39,675 nucleotides of DNA, taken from NCBI GenBank assembly GCA_013288905.1, contig JABDAW010000008.1:1-39675 (forward strand), read 5' to 3'. This DNA is from Bacteroidota bacterium (GTDB lineage: Bacteria; Bacteroidota; Bacteroidia; AKYH767-A; JABDAW01). Below are positions 24,176-32,384 of this stretch, in pieces. Position 1 is the stretch's first letter. The number at the start of each line of letters is the position of its first letter. The notes under the pieces are model-generated. The model was not told the DNA's origin and searched no databases. It was given only the letters and a program-made list of their open reading frames with translations. The position numbers were made by a program, and so were the translations under genes.

Positions 24176-24885
24176 AGAGAATAGTTGTCTTTACAGGATC
24201 GGGAGTGAGTGCTGAAAGTGGTATAAAGACCTTTCGTGACAGTGGTGGTTTATGGGAGGAATACAGAATAGAAGATGTTGCGACTCCTCAAGCCTGGCAG
24301 CGCGACCAAGCTCTTGTTCTTGACTTTTATAATCAAAGAAGACGGCAGGTTTTGGATGCCAAGCCCAATGCCGCTCACGTCGCCATTGCTGAATTACAAA
24401 AGAAATATGATGTGCAAGTCATCACCCAGAACATTGATGATCTTCATGAACGTGCAGGCTCCAAGAATGTATTGCATCTGCATGGAGAGATTCGCAAAAG
24501 CCGTAGCACCCTTAATCCATCGTTGGTTTACGATGTTGAAGGAACCGAACTAATCATCGGAGAGAAATGTACGCTTGGTTCCCAGCTTCGCCCGCATATC
24601 GTATGGTTTGGTGAGCAGGTGCCGATGATGGATGCTGCAGTTTCATTGACAGAAACCGCTGACATATTTATCGTCATCGGTACTTCATTACAAGTTTATC
24701 CTGCGGCAGGTTTGATCAGCCATGCGCCATACAATGCTGTGATGTATTTGATTGACCCTAATGCAGCTAAAATTCCTTATCTTCCAAATATTACAATCAT
24801 CAAAGAGCTTGCTGGAACTGGTGTTCCGGCATTGGTTGGTGAACTGTTGAAGAATTCAAAAGGAAAAAAAGGTATAGGGAAATAG
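24172..24885 (+). CDS. cobB: Sir2-family NAD-dependent protein deacylase
   Basis: A 237-residue sirtuin. NAD-binding motifs GSGVSAESGIKTFRD and TQNIDDLHERAG are present, with the catalytic His in LHLHGEI and a C-terminal GTSLQVYPAAG. A YxxR pair (FYNQRR) near residue 57 matches the acyl-binding Tyr/Arg of SIRT5/CobB-type desuccinylases. Only one Cys (GEKC) remains where four zinc ligands are usual, so it is probably a zinc-less form. I chose ATG 24172, which overlaps the hydrolase stop by 4 nt; the in-frame TTG 12 nt upstream is less likely. It removes acyl groups from protein lysines using NAD. Confidence 0.94.
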   Translation: MKRIVVFTGSGVSAESGIKTFRDSGGLWEEYRIEDVATPQAWQRDQALVLDFYNQRRRQVLDAKPNAAHVAIAELQKKYDVQVITQNIDDLHERAGSKNVLHLHGEIRKSRSTLNPSLVYDVEGTELIIGEKCTLGSQLRPHIVWFGEQVPMMDAAVSLTETADIFIVIGTSLQVYPAAGLISHAPYNAVMYLIDPNAAKIPYLPNITIIKELAGTGVPALVGELLKNSKGKKGIGK

Positions 24886-24943
24886 GGTATAGGGAAATAA
24901 AGAGAAAATAAATTAGTTATAATTCACAATAAATAAAATCAAA

Positions 24944-25498
24944 ATGTTATTAATTCAAGCAGTAATCTTAGCCCTGATATTTTGCCTTATCAGACCATAC
25001 AACAAAGGGTTGTTCAACACGCGGAAGTGGATTGCAAAAATCAGAGAACCAAAGGGCACATTAGATAATGAAGAAACCAACATTACATTATTACAAAAGG
25101 ATGTAAAAATAATGAGTATAGACCTGGTCTTAAAGCCCACCATGAACACCGTTTTTTTATTGGCAGGAATCATCATGGGGTTCCTATATAAATGGTGGGG
25201 AGGGTTGCTGGTCATCGCCATTACCAGGCTTCTCAAGGAAGTTACGATATTATATCTCACCCCTTCCTTAGCCTATTATCTGAAGCGAAACAGAAGAATT
25301 GTCATGAAGAAAATAGAAGGCTTTAAAGAGGATGACGAAGATGAGCTGGAGGAGTATAAAAAGTATCTTGCTGACCTTGAAAAAATCCTTGTCATCTACA
25401 AAGACAGTAAATTGAAACCGCCCGATTCCCGCGAACTACGAGACATTCCGTATGGTGATATTAATTATTTCATCAACAACTATGAGCTGGCGAAATAA
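24944..25498 (+). CDS. Membrane protein with charged C-terminal tail
   Basis: A 184-residue protein with an N-terminal hydrophobic helix (LLIQAVILALIFCLI), two further hydrophobic segments around residues 66-82 and 84-105, and a basic then very acidic C-terminal region (KEDDEDELEEYKKYLADLEK) likely to form a cytoplasmic helix. No family recognised. It follows the sirtuin by 58 nt on the same strand and converges with the large PKD gene, whose stop is 9 nt away. Function unknown. Confidence 0.75.
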   Translation: MLLIQAVILALIFCLIRPYNKGLFNTRKWIAKIREPKGTLDNEETNITLLQKDVKIMSIDLVLKPTMNTVFLLAGIIMGFLYKWWGGLLVIAITRLLKEVTILYLTPSLAYYLKRNRRIVMKKIEGFKEDDEDELEEYKKYLADLEKILVIYKDSKLKPPDSRELRDIPYGDINYFINNYELAK

Positions 25499-25506
25499 AC
25501 AGTTCG

Positions 25507-28500
25507 TTATCGTATTAAAGTCAAAAAACCTTTATTATTATATGGGCTTCCATAGAAATCATTTGCATTGAAGATATAATAATAGGTGCCATCGGGACAT
25601 TCTCCGCCTGTATTATTGAGCAATCCATTCCATTTAATATTATTGTTATTGCTTTCAAAAACCTTCAATCCCCATCTGTCAAAAATAATCAGATGATAAT
25701 TTTCATAACCCTCCGCCACAAGATTAAAGAAATCATTCTTTCCATCGCCATTAGGGGAGAAGGTATTGGGGACATAGAGATTACAGGAATCTACAACAAT
25801 TTCAACAGTCATGGAGTCTGGAGCATTGTAGCAGCGGGTATTGTAATTGGAAACAACGAGTGTAATATGATAGGTTCCAGAATCAAAATATATTACCGGA
25901 GGAGGATTTGATGTATCAATAGATTCACCATTGCCAAAGTTCCAGTAATAATTTGAACCATTCGTGCTGCTGTTGGTGATATTGACAATTAAAGGAGTGC
26001 AGCCTGACATAGGGCTTACACTGAATTTACTGGTAACCTTGATGGGATCGGCAACGAGAATATATTCCGTCTTTACTGTACTGTCGGTATATACACCACA
26101 AATTGATGTATCATTAATCATGACCAATGTTACAGTGAATTCACCCGAATCGGTATAGGTATGAGTTGCATTAAATGAATTCGCGGTGGTACTGTCGCCA
26201 AATCGCCATAAATAATTCGTAGCATCTGATCCGTTATTACTGAAGTTGATGGTCAATGGATTGCATCCCTGGAAAGTATCAGAAGTAAATGGGCTGGTCA
26301 CAACAGGATGATTGATTACAGAAATTGAATTGTAATGCACAGTATCATTGCATCCGCCGGCACCATAAGCAATTAAAGTAACCGGATAAACTCCTGCATT
26401 TGAATAAGTGTCAGAACCATTAGTAGAAGTGCTGTGATTACCATCTCCGAAATCCCATGAATAAGAAATCGCATTGGTACTGGTGTTGTTAAAAGTAACC
26501 AGGAATGGAGCACATCCCAAGAGACTATCTGGTGTGAAGTGGGCAATAGCCTGAGCATTTACTGTAATATAATTTGTTTGTGTGCTCGAATCCTTAACTA
26601 CCCCGCATAATGAAGAATCTGTTGTATATAAAGTTACCGAATATATTCCGGTGGTATATATATGTGATGGGTTAGCCGCTGTATCCGTAGTATTATCACC
26701 AAACTTCCAGTAATAATTTATTCCGCTGGTACTTGAATTATTAAAAGTAACTGACAAAGGATTGCAGCCTGACAAAGGATTTGCTGTGAATGATGTGGTA
26801 ACAACAGGCAACGTATCTACTATAATCGAACTGAAATGAGCGGTATCATTGCATCCATTCGCACCATACCCGATGACTGTCACAGTATAGGTCCCTGTAT
26901 TATGATAAGTATAATCAGGCTTTGGAATAGTTGATGTTCCTCCATCGCCGAAAGTCCAGTAATAAGATGTAACGCCAGTATCACTTTCATCGAAATGAAC
27001 AAACAATGGAGAACATCCATGCGTAGTATCTGGCAGGATAGTAATATGAGCATCAGGTAAAACATGAATATAATTAGTCAGAACAGTGGTATCCGAGCCG
27101 GGACCGCATGTGGAACTATTAATAGTAATGAGCGTAACAGAAAAGTATCCGGTATCGGTGTAAGTATGCGTGGGATTAGAAGATGTGCTCGAATCATTGT
27201 CACCAAAACTCCAGATATAGTTAGTGCCATTGACACTGTTATTTTGAAAAGTAACTGTAAGCGGATTACATCCACTCAAAGGGATTGCATTGAAAGCACT
27301 TACAACAGGACCACCATTGCCTGAAAGAATCGGGCAGGTGGAATCGACAACGAATTTCCACATGTCGTTATAAAAACCATTATAACCTCCAAACATCCAT
27401 AAATTGTTTGAAAGATCTTTAAAACCAAGAGCACCCCATCTGTTACCTGGGGTATTTGTAGGACTTGGAATATTTAGTGTTCCCCAATTAGGTACACCAG
27501 ATGTATTTGCAGTACCATTCATACAAGTCCATTGTAATGTTGAAACACTGAAGTTCCACATATCATTTGTAGATGAGCCATAATTCACAAAATTATCGCA
27601 TCCCAGTGTCCAACAGGCACGATCCTCGTACCTGCTACTTGGACGATAGCCCGTGTCAGGAACACAATTAGCACCGCTATCACCTGCGTCATTTGTTGTA
27701 TTTGGACCACTCATCCAGGTCCATTCATTTGTAGAAATATTAAACCTCCACATATCATTGAAATCTCCTGAAGCTGTTCCACCGAATAACCAAAGATCTC
27801 CACTTGTAGATTTCCATGCAGCATAACTTCTTCTTCCTCCTGGAAAGTTTGCTGGGTCAGGAACTTCTATTATTCCATAAACTGGAGGTGCACTTGCAGT
27901 GGTCGAACCACTCATCCATGCCCATTCGTTAGTTGCTATATTATACATCCATAAATCAGATCCTAAAGTTCCAGAATTCAGATACCCGCCATACATCCAA
28001 AGATTACCATTATCATCTGTCCAGGAAGCATTGCTTTCACATCTGCCACCTGGGGTATTGCCTGGCGCAGGTATGCCCATAGTTCCATAAACTGGTGCTG
28101 GAGAATAAATATCAGATCCATTTTCCCAAGTCCATTCGTTAGTAGTTATATTATACATCCACATGTCGCCCATATTTCCAGCCAATGCATCTGACGCATC
28201 ATATCCATAACCTCCATATATCCATAAATTGTTGTTGTTATCAACCCAACTTATAACTCCATAACCCCTACCACCAGGATTGTTTGCGGCATTAGGAACA
28301 TTAATAGTTCCATAAACACCATTTTGATTGTTAATTCCAGGTCCTTTTATCCAAGCCCATTGATTAGTTGCTGGATTGAATTCCCAAAGATCTCCATAAT
28401 AAACTGAACCTATTGGATAGCCTAATCCTGCCATAACCCAAAAGTTACCTTGTTGGTCGGTGAATTGACACCCTTCATAATTATTTGGAGGAGTGTTCGC

Positions 28501-28641
28501 AGCAGCAAAAACTCCTTGAGTTCCATAAACTCCTGCGGCATTTATTGTATTGCTTCCATTCATCCAAGTCCATTGCCCTTGTTGGCAATAGCTGCTGATG
28601 GTGATTAGCCAAATTGCAAAGAGGGTTATTATTCTTTTCAT
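25507..28641 (-). CDS. Kelch/PKD protein with gliding-type C-terminal domain
   Basis: A 1044-residue secreted protein. It has a signal peptide (ITISSYCQ, about residue 19). Residues ~20-435 hold Kelch-like repeats (W.W..G....N..GVYG..... and NLWMYGGY / DMWMYNI), probably a beta-propeller. Six PKD domains follow (~445-950), each with the W.FGD pattern, a shared SGC.PL.V.F start and a TY...G.Y.VTL end. The C-terminus (LYVPNTFSPNGDGKNDFF ... DRWG...F ... NGGECPDGTYYY) is the gliding motility-associated/type B sorting domain used by the type IX secretion system. It is therefore expected on the cell surface or outside, perhaps in adhesion or polymer binding. It has its own promoter on the minus strand. 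Confidence 0.94.
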   Translation of the reverse strand: MKRIITLFAIWLITISSYCQQGQWTWMNGSNTINAAGVYGTQGVFAAANTPPNNYEGCQFTDQQGNFWVMAGLGYPIGSVYYGDLWEFNPATNQWAWIKGPGINNQNGVYGTINVPNAANNPGGRGYGVISWVDNNNNLWIYGGYGYDASDALAGNMGDMWMYNITTNEWTWENGSDIYSPAPVYGTMGIPAPGNTPGGRCESNASWTDDNGNLWMYGGYLNSGTLGSDLWMYNIATNEWAWMSGSTTASAPPVYGIIEVPDPANFPGGRRSYAAWKSTSGDLWLFGGTASGDFNDMWRFNISTNEWTWMSGPNTTNDAGDSGANCVPDTGYRPSSRYEDRACWTLGCDNFVNYGSSTNDMWNFSVSTLQWTCMNGTANTSGVPNWGTLNIPSPTNTPGNRWGALGFKDLSNNLWMFGGYNGFYNDMWKFVVDSTCPILSGNGGPVVSAFNAIPLSGCNPLTVTFQNNSVNGTNYIWSFGDNDSSTSSNPTHTYTDTGYFSVTLITINSSTCGPGSDTTVLTNYIHVLPDAHITILPDTTHGCSPLFVHFDESDTGVTSYYWTFGDGGTSTIPKPDYTYHNTGTYTVTVIGYGANGCNDTAHFSSIIVDTLPVVTTSFTANPLSGCNPLSVTFNNSSTSGINYYWKFGDNTTDTAANPSHIYTTGIYSVTLYTTDSSLCGVVKDSSTQTNYITVNAQAIAHFTPDSLLGCAPFLVTFNNTSTNAISYSWDFGDGNHSTSTNGSDTYSNAGVYPVTLIAYGAGGCNDTVHYNSISVINHPVVTSPFTSDTFQGCNPLTINFSNNGSDATNYLWRFGDSTTANSFNATHTYTDSGEFTVTLVMINDTSICGVYTDSTVKTEYILVADPIKVTSKFSVSPMSGCTPLIVNITNSSTNGSNYYWNFGNGESIDTSNPPPVIYFDSGTYHITLVVSNYNTRCYNAPDSMTVEIVVDSCNLYVPNTFSPNGDGKNDFFNLVAEGYENYHLIIFDRWGLKVFESNNNNIKWNGLLNNTGGECPDGTYYYIFNANDFYGSPYNNKGFLTLIR

Positions 28642-28664
28642 AGCTTAAATTTTTAATTTGAGTA

Positions 28665-28672
28665 CAAAATTA
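28665..28672 (-). promoter_or_regulatory. -7 element of the Kelch/PKD gene
   Basis: TAATTTTG on the minus strand (CAAAATTA on plus), 23 nt upstream of the ATG at 28641. The leader would be very short. Confidence 0.65.
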
Positions 28673-28755
28673 GATAAAATAGTTGAGACAGCAAAAAATA
28701 TCGAAGGTAAATACTTAAGCCTATCAAAATTTCTCCCCAGTTTGTTGCGGATGTA

Positions 28756-28763
28756 TATCTTTG
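28756..28763 (+). promoter_or_regulatory. -7 element facing the 28.9-kb palindrome
   Basis: TATCTTTG matches the consensus and lies 17 nt before an ATG at 28781. It shows that the region containing the palindromic 21-nt array is probably transcribed to the right. Confidence 0.6.
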
Positions 28764-28780
28764 CCGAATTGAAAAATAAA

Positions 28781-29176
28781 ATGAAACTCTTAAAATCTCT
28801 TATTTCCTTCCCAAAAAAGTTCGATTCAAAAAAATCACCGTTTTGGATGCTCTTTTTGGATTATTTTAGCTTTTTACAATATAGAATTGCTCAAAAGTTT
28901 GCTCTGCTGCCGTTCAAAATTGATCTGTCCGAGACTACCGGACAACTGAATAAGCTCCTTATGGAGATGAATATGTCGCAAAACCAACTGAATGAACGAC
29001 AAATGCAACTGAATAAGTCATTCCAGGTACTGGTTAAACGAAAAATGTTCCTGCTTTCAGCATATATTCAGTTAGTTTTGCGATATATTCATCTACATAC
29101 ACGACAATTTCAATTGTCCGGTAGTCTCGGACAATCCATATTATATGGATTATTCCTAATTAAGATCAAGTTTTAA
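28781..29176 (+). CDS. Doubtful 131-residue ORF across a palindrome
   Basis: An ATG-initiated frame directly behind a promoter. The first ~50 residues are Lys/Phe-rich (MKLLKSLISFPKKF, FWMLFLDYFSFLQY). The middle reads as Gln/Asn/Leu heptads (QLNKLLM, EMNMSQN, QLNERQM, QLNKSFQ) encoded by 21-nt repeats, and the C-terminal part is encoded by the inverted copy of those repeats. A protein whose two halves come from opposite strands of one repeat is unusual. The frame may be real, derived from array expansion, or accidental in a non-coding RNA. Confidence 0.3.
   Translation: MKLLKSLISFPKKFDSKKSPFWMLFLDYFSFLQYRIAQKFALLPFKIDLSETTGQLNKLLMEMNMSQNQLNERQMQLNKSFQVLVKRKMFLLSAYIQLVLRYIHLHTRQFQLSGSLGQSILYGLFLIKIKF
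28927..29132. repeat. Array D: 21-nt units arranged as a ~206-nt palindrome
   Basis: The left arm has CAACTGAAT words at 28943, 28985 and 29006, with a weaker copy at 28964, i.e. every 21 nt. The right arm, read in reverse complement, repeats three of these units in the same order, each again 21 nt. The outer ends are perfect 17-nt complements, GTCCGAGACTACCGGAC (28927-28943) and 29116-29132, each containing its own small GTCCG/CGGAC hairpin. A further short dyad, ATCCATATTATATGGAT, follows at about 29134. The RNA would form one long interrupted hairpin. Confidence 0.85.
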
Positions 29177-29199
29177 GACATTTTTAATCACCAAAAACT

Positions 29200-29892
29200 A
29201 TGGCAAGAAGGAATTGGATGCCTCGAAGTATCCCCGCAAGAGCAAGATTATTGGCACATCTTGATGAAAATTTAAAGTACTATAAGGATGATTTAAACAT
29301 CTCTCAAGATAACTTGGACAGGCTGCATAAATGCAACCTGATATTCGCATATTTCATAAAAAACAAGAAAAATGTAACGTCATTTCTTAAAGCCTGGAAT
29401 AGTTATTTCAATGATTTGAATGAAGGCAAAAAAGGGCTTTCGATGGATATAATTCCGACCCTTGCAGACCTTGGTGCCGCGCCGGAAATAGTGCCATCAA
29501 ATATATTTGGATTCATCAGGCAGCTACGCAGGACCTCAATGCTTCAGGATAAATATACCTTCGGTACGGGGCTTGCCTTGATGTTTTATGGTACTGAAAT
29601 TAATTTCAAGAAGGATGCCTACAAACCGACAATAAAAGTTATCGTCAGGGGGAATAAAATCAAAATTATCACATCGGTTATTGATGTCAAAATTCATCAC
29701 ATATATTTGAAGATAGGAAAGAGCAAAAGCTTCGTGATTGGGCAGACAATCGTTTCTGCAAGCCTTGAATTTACGATACCTGTCAACACCAAAAATGTTG
29801 GAATCCCTGTATCAATAAAATTAATCGGAGTGATCCATAGCAATGAAATCGGAAAACACTCTGACACCGTCGAGATCCTCTACCGATCATGA
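29200..29892 (+). CDS. Hypothetical protein, two-part
   Basis: A 230-residue protein that I do not recognise. The N-terminus is basic (MARRNWMPRSIPARARLLAH). Residues ~20-80 look helical (KYYKDDLNISQDNLDRLHKC, FLKAWNSYFNDL). From ~135 the sequence alternates in beta-strand fashion (PTIKVIVRGNKIKIITSVID, ASLEFTIPV, VSIKLIGVIHS), suggesting an Ig-like or fibronectin-like end. No signal peptide is seen. The ATG at 29200 follows the palindromic array by 68 nt, and the next gene begins 15 nt after the stop. Confidence 0.75.
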   Translation: MARRNWMPRSIPARARLLAHLDENLKYYKDDLNISQDNLDRLHKCNLIFAYFIKNKKNVTSFLKAWNSYFNDLNEGKKGLSMDIIPTLADLGAAPEIVPSNIFGFIRQLRRTSMLQDKYTFGTGLALMFYGTEINFKKDAYKPTIKVIVRGNKIKIITSVIDVKIHHIYLKIGKSKSFVIGQTIVSASLEFTIPVNTKNVGIPVSIKLIGVIHSNEIGKHSDTVEILYRS

Positions 29893-29907
29893 TTAAAGCG
29901 AATTAAT

Positions 29908-31839
29908 ATGTTACAAATTATAATAACATATTTCATCGTTGCATTGATGGCAGCATCATTGTTTTATATCCTCGGCGGAATATTTTTTAATGCAATGAAG
30001 ATAAGTTTGGAAGGAGCTTATCTTAAACTATTTGCACATCTTTTATGTGGAATATTTGTAACAGTATTTCTGTATTCATTCATCATAACCCGCGGTATCA
30101 CTGTGAATATAGGTTTAATAATACCCTTTGGAATATTAGTTTCAATGGTATATAAAGTTCATGATAAGAGAGAAAGATTACCTGACACTTTAGCAATGAA
30201 TTATAAAATCATTCTGCTTAGTGTAATACTGATTCTATTGGTTTGTGGCTATAGTTTTTCATTTCTATTGGATGGAAATACGCATCAACTCCTACCACCC
30301 GAAAGAGATAAAGTATTTTATGCAAGAGTAGCAGACTACCTGAATAATCAAGGCATTGAGAGCAATTTTCTAAATTACTATGGAATGAATCAGCCTTCAC
30401 CTTTTCATTATTTTGAAATCTGGATAGCAGCTTTTATTGAAAAAGTTTCAGGATTGAATACCTTACTGATACAAGAACTTATAGTAAATAGTATTCTCTT
30501 CCTGATACTTTATTCAGGAGCACTTGCTTTGATTAATTTATATAAACGAATCACAATTTATGATCTTTTTATCTGTCTTTCGATTCCCTTTTTTATGGGA
30601 ATAAAGTTCTTTTTTCTGCCTCAAGCCTTGCTTCACCACATAGATAGTTTCTTTTTCCTGAATCCAATCCTAAGACATAAATATTTTGTGGTAAGCATCC
30701 TGTTTCTTGCCTCATCTATTCTCTTTTTAAAGAACAGAAATGATCTTGCATTATTGATATTATTGATAGGATGCTACTTTAACTTCTCTTTAATAGCAAG
30801 TGTTCCCATCACAGTTATCATTTTGTGCTTTCTAATAAAAGTTGATAATAAAATAAAGATCTTAGTGGCAGCAATAATGACTCCTGCATTCATTTTATTG
30901 TTTTATCATTTCAATAATACCACCAAAATGATGATTGATAATCCGTCATTATTATTCTTAATACAAGATTCTTTTTCTTCAATGGCAAATCTTAAAATCG
31001 TAATCAATAATACCGCAAAAAGCATAACAGAAGTGATTCTTATATTTCTTCCTTTTGCACTCCTTCTTTTCTTTCTCTTAAGAGCAGAAAGGCTTTATTC
31101 AAAAGGATTAAAGGCAATACTGATAACAGTGTTTATTCTTTTTATTCTATCAGCTTTTGAATGGTCTTTATTCAATAAAAAATTAGATTCAATACAGGTC
31201 TTTGATAATATATCTATCCCTTTAGTAGGAATAACAGCCTTTATAATCATTGCACTTATTATTGCCCAAACAAAAACCATTTTTAGATTAACTTCTTATA
31301 TAATCATTGCGGCATGGGGCATTGCATGCTTCAATAAAACAAATGCACAACTTAATGTAACCAAGGAAAAGGAAATTAATTACTACTCTCCTGAATATTT
31401 ATCAGCAGTAAAAAGCAAACTATTATCATTAAATAATAAAGGAGGAAGTCTTATGAATGTTGAAGGTCATTATACTTTCGTAAGTACCTTGTTTATGGCA
31501 TACTCATATAAGAATTATCTTGCCTTAATGAAGAATAATATCAACATAACATTGCTCCAAAGCACTATGGATATTGATCTTCCAGATGAAAGTATCTATC
31601 GAAAACAAATACTGGAACTACAGAAAAGAGAAGTATTCAATAATTATATCATCCATCAAAAAGAGAAGAATGAATTCTTTTCAGAAGAACAAAGCAGAGT
31701 GGATTTTATAAAAGAAAACCATCTTGAATACATCATAGCAGATAATGATGTGGAGATAGATTCCTCTATTCAAAAAATGACAGAAGAAGCAATAGTTGAT
31801 AAGCTGTCCGGCGAACGTTTTATAGTTCTTAAAAGATAA
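29908..31839 (+). CDS. Polytopic membrane protein, possibly GT-C-like
   Basis: A 643-residue integral membrane protein with about 12 hydrophobic helices up to residue ~480 and a soluble C-terminal part of ~160 residues. The loop after the first few helices (PPERDKVFYARVADYLNNQG ... YYGMNQPSPFHYFEIW) has the acidic/aromatic look of the first extracytoplasmic loop in GT-C glycosyltransferases, but I cannot match a named family. A role in cell-surface glycan assembly or lipid-linked sugar transfer is a guess. It is close behind the 29200 gene (15-nt gap). Confidence 0.75.
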   Translation: MLQIIITYFIVALMAASLFYILGGIFFNAMKISLEGAYLKLFAHLLCGIFVTVFLYSFIITRGITVNIGLIIPFGILVSMVYKVHDKRERLPDTLAMNYKIILLSVILILLVCGYSFSFLLDGNTHQLLPPERDKVFYARVADYLNNQGIESNFLNYYGMNQPSPFHYFEIWIAAFIEKVSGLNTLLIQELIVNSILFLILYSGALALINLYKRITIYDLFICLSIPFFMGIKFFFLPQALLHHIDSFFFLNPILRHKYFVVSILFLASSILFLKNRNDLALLILLIGCYFNFSLIASVPITVIILCFLIKVDNKIKILVAAIMTPAFILLFYHFNNTTKMMIDNPSLLFLIQDSFSSMANLKIVINNTAKSITEVILIFLPFALLLFFLLRAERLYSKGLKAILITVFILFILSAFEWSLFNKKLDSIQVFDNISIPLVGITAFIIIALIIAQTKTIFRLTSYIIIAAWGIACFNKTNAQLNVTKEKEINYYSPEYLSAVKSKLLSLNNKGGSLMNVEGHYTFVSTLFMAYSYKNYLALMKNNINITLLQSTMDIDLPDESIYRKQILELQKREVFNNYIIHQKEKNEFFSEEQSRVDFIKENHLEYIIADNDVEIDSSIQKMTEEAIVDKLSGERFIVLKR

Positions 31840-31840
31840 C

Positions 31841-31848
31841 TATGTTTG
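31841..31848 (+). promoter_or_regulatory. -7 element of the SRPBCC gene
   Basis: TATGTTTG lies immediately after the stop of the preceding gene and 21 nt before the ATG at 31870, so the SRPBCC gene has its own promoter despite the short gap. Confidence 0.65.
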
Positions 31849-31869
31849 CATCCATAAAAAACAAATAAA

Positions 31870-32286
31870 ATGATAACGGAACATAAGAAATATACAGTAG
31901 AGATAGAAAAAACTTATATAGCTTCACGCAAGAAGATTCGCGGATTATTTAAAGATAAAACCATTTTAAAGTTCACCGGAGCGGATAAAATAGAAGGAGA
32001 ATTCAAAACAGGAAGTGAGTTTAAATTATCATTCAAGGGTCGCGGAAAAATTATAGTGCATGTTATCTATTTTGTAAAAGGGCGTATCTGTTTATTATGG
32101 AATGTAAAGGGTTTTAATCTTCCAGAAGAATATTCATCAGTATATATTTATCTTGAAAAGAAAGGAAAGAAATGTCTCTTGACTTTAATTCATGAAGACA
32201 TCCTGCTTGAAGAATCCGCAAAGCTAAAAGACAAGGCTTGGACAGAGATTCTGGAAGATTTAGATAAGGAATTGAAGAAGGTTTGA
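31870..32286 (+). CDS. SRPBCC/AHSA1-like domain protein
   Basis: A 138-residue single-domain protein with the helix-grip outline of the SRPBCC superfamily, AHSA1-like branch: an opening strand VEIEKTYIAS, a GADKIEGEFKTGSEFKLSF strand pair, VIYFVKGRICLLWNV, the SSVYIYLEKKGKKCLLTLIHE strands, and a C-terminal helix with KAWTEILEDLDKELKK. Such proteins bind hydrophobic ligands in a cavity; several bacterial forms are of unknown function. The usual N-terminal START-type W/F residues are only partly kept, so the assignment is moderate. Confidence 0.7.
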   Translation: MITEHKKYTVEIEKTYIASRKKIRGLFKDKTILKFTGADKIEGEFKTGSEFKLSFKGRGKIIVHVIYFVKGRICLLWNVKGFNLPEEYSSVYIYLEKKGKKCLLTLIHEDILLEESAKLKDKAWTEILEDLDKELKKV

Positions 32287-32319
32287 TTGGATTTATCAAT
32301 CCCTTTCATGCCTTATTTA

Positions 32320-32327
32320 TATGTTTG
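32320..32327 (+). promoter_or_regulatory. -7 element of the first signal peptidase gene
   Basis: TATGTTTG fits TAnnTTTG, 57 nt upstream of the ATG at 32385. Confidence 0.65.
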
Positions 32328-32384
32328 CATCCTTGATTATAATTTTATATATTGATTCTCGTTATAAGCCCTTAAATTTAAACT

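Noticed and set aside
28658-28780. TTG-initiated extension of the 28781 frame
   Set aside because: It would start inside the minus-strand promoter of the Kelch/PKD gene and before the plus-strand -7 element at 28756.
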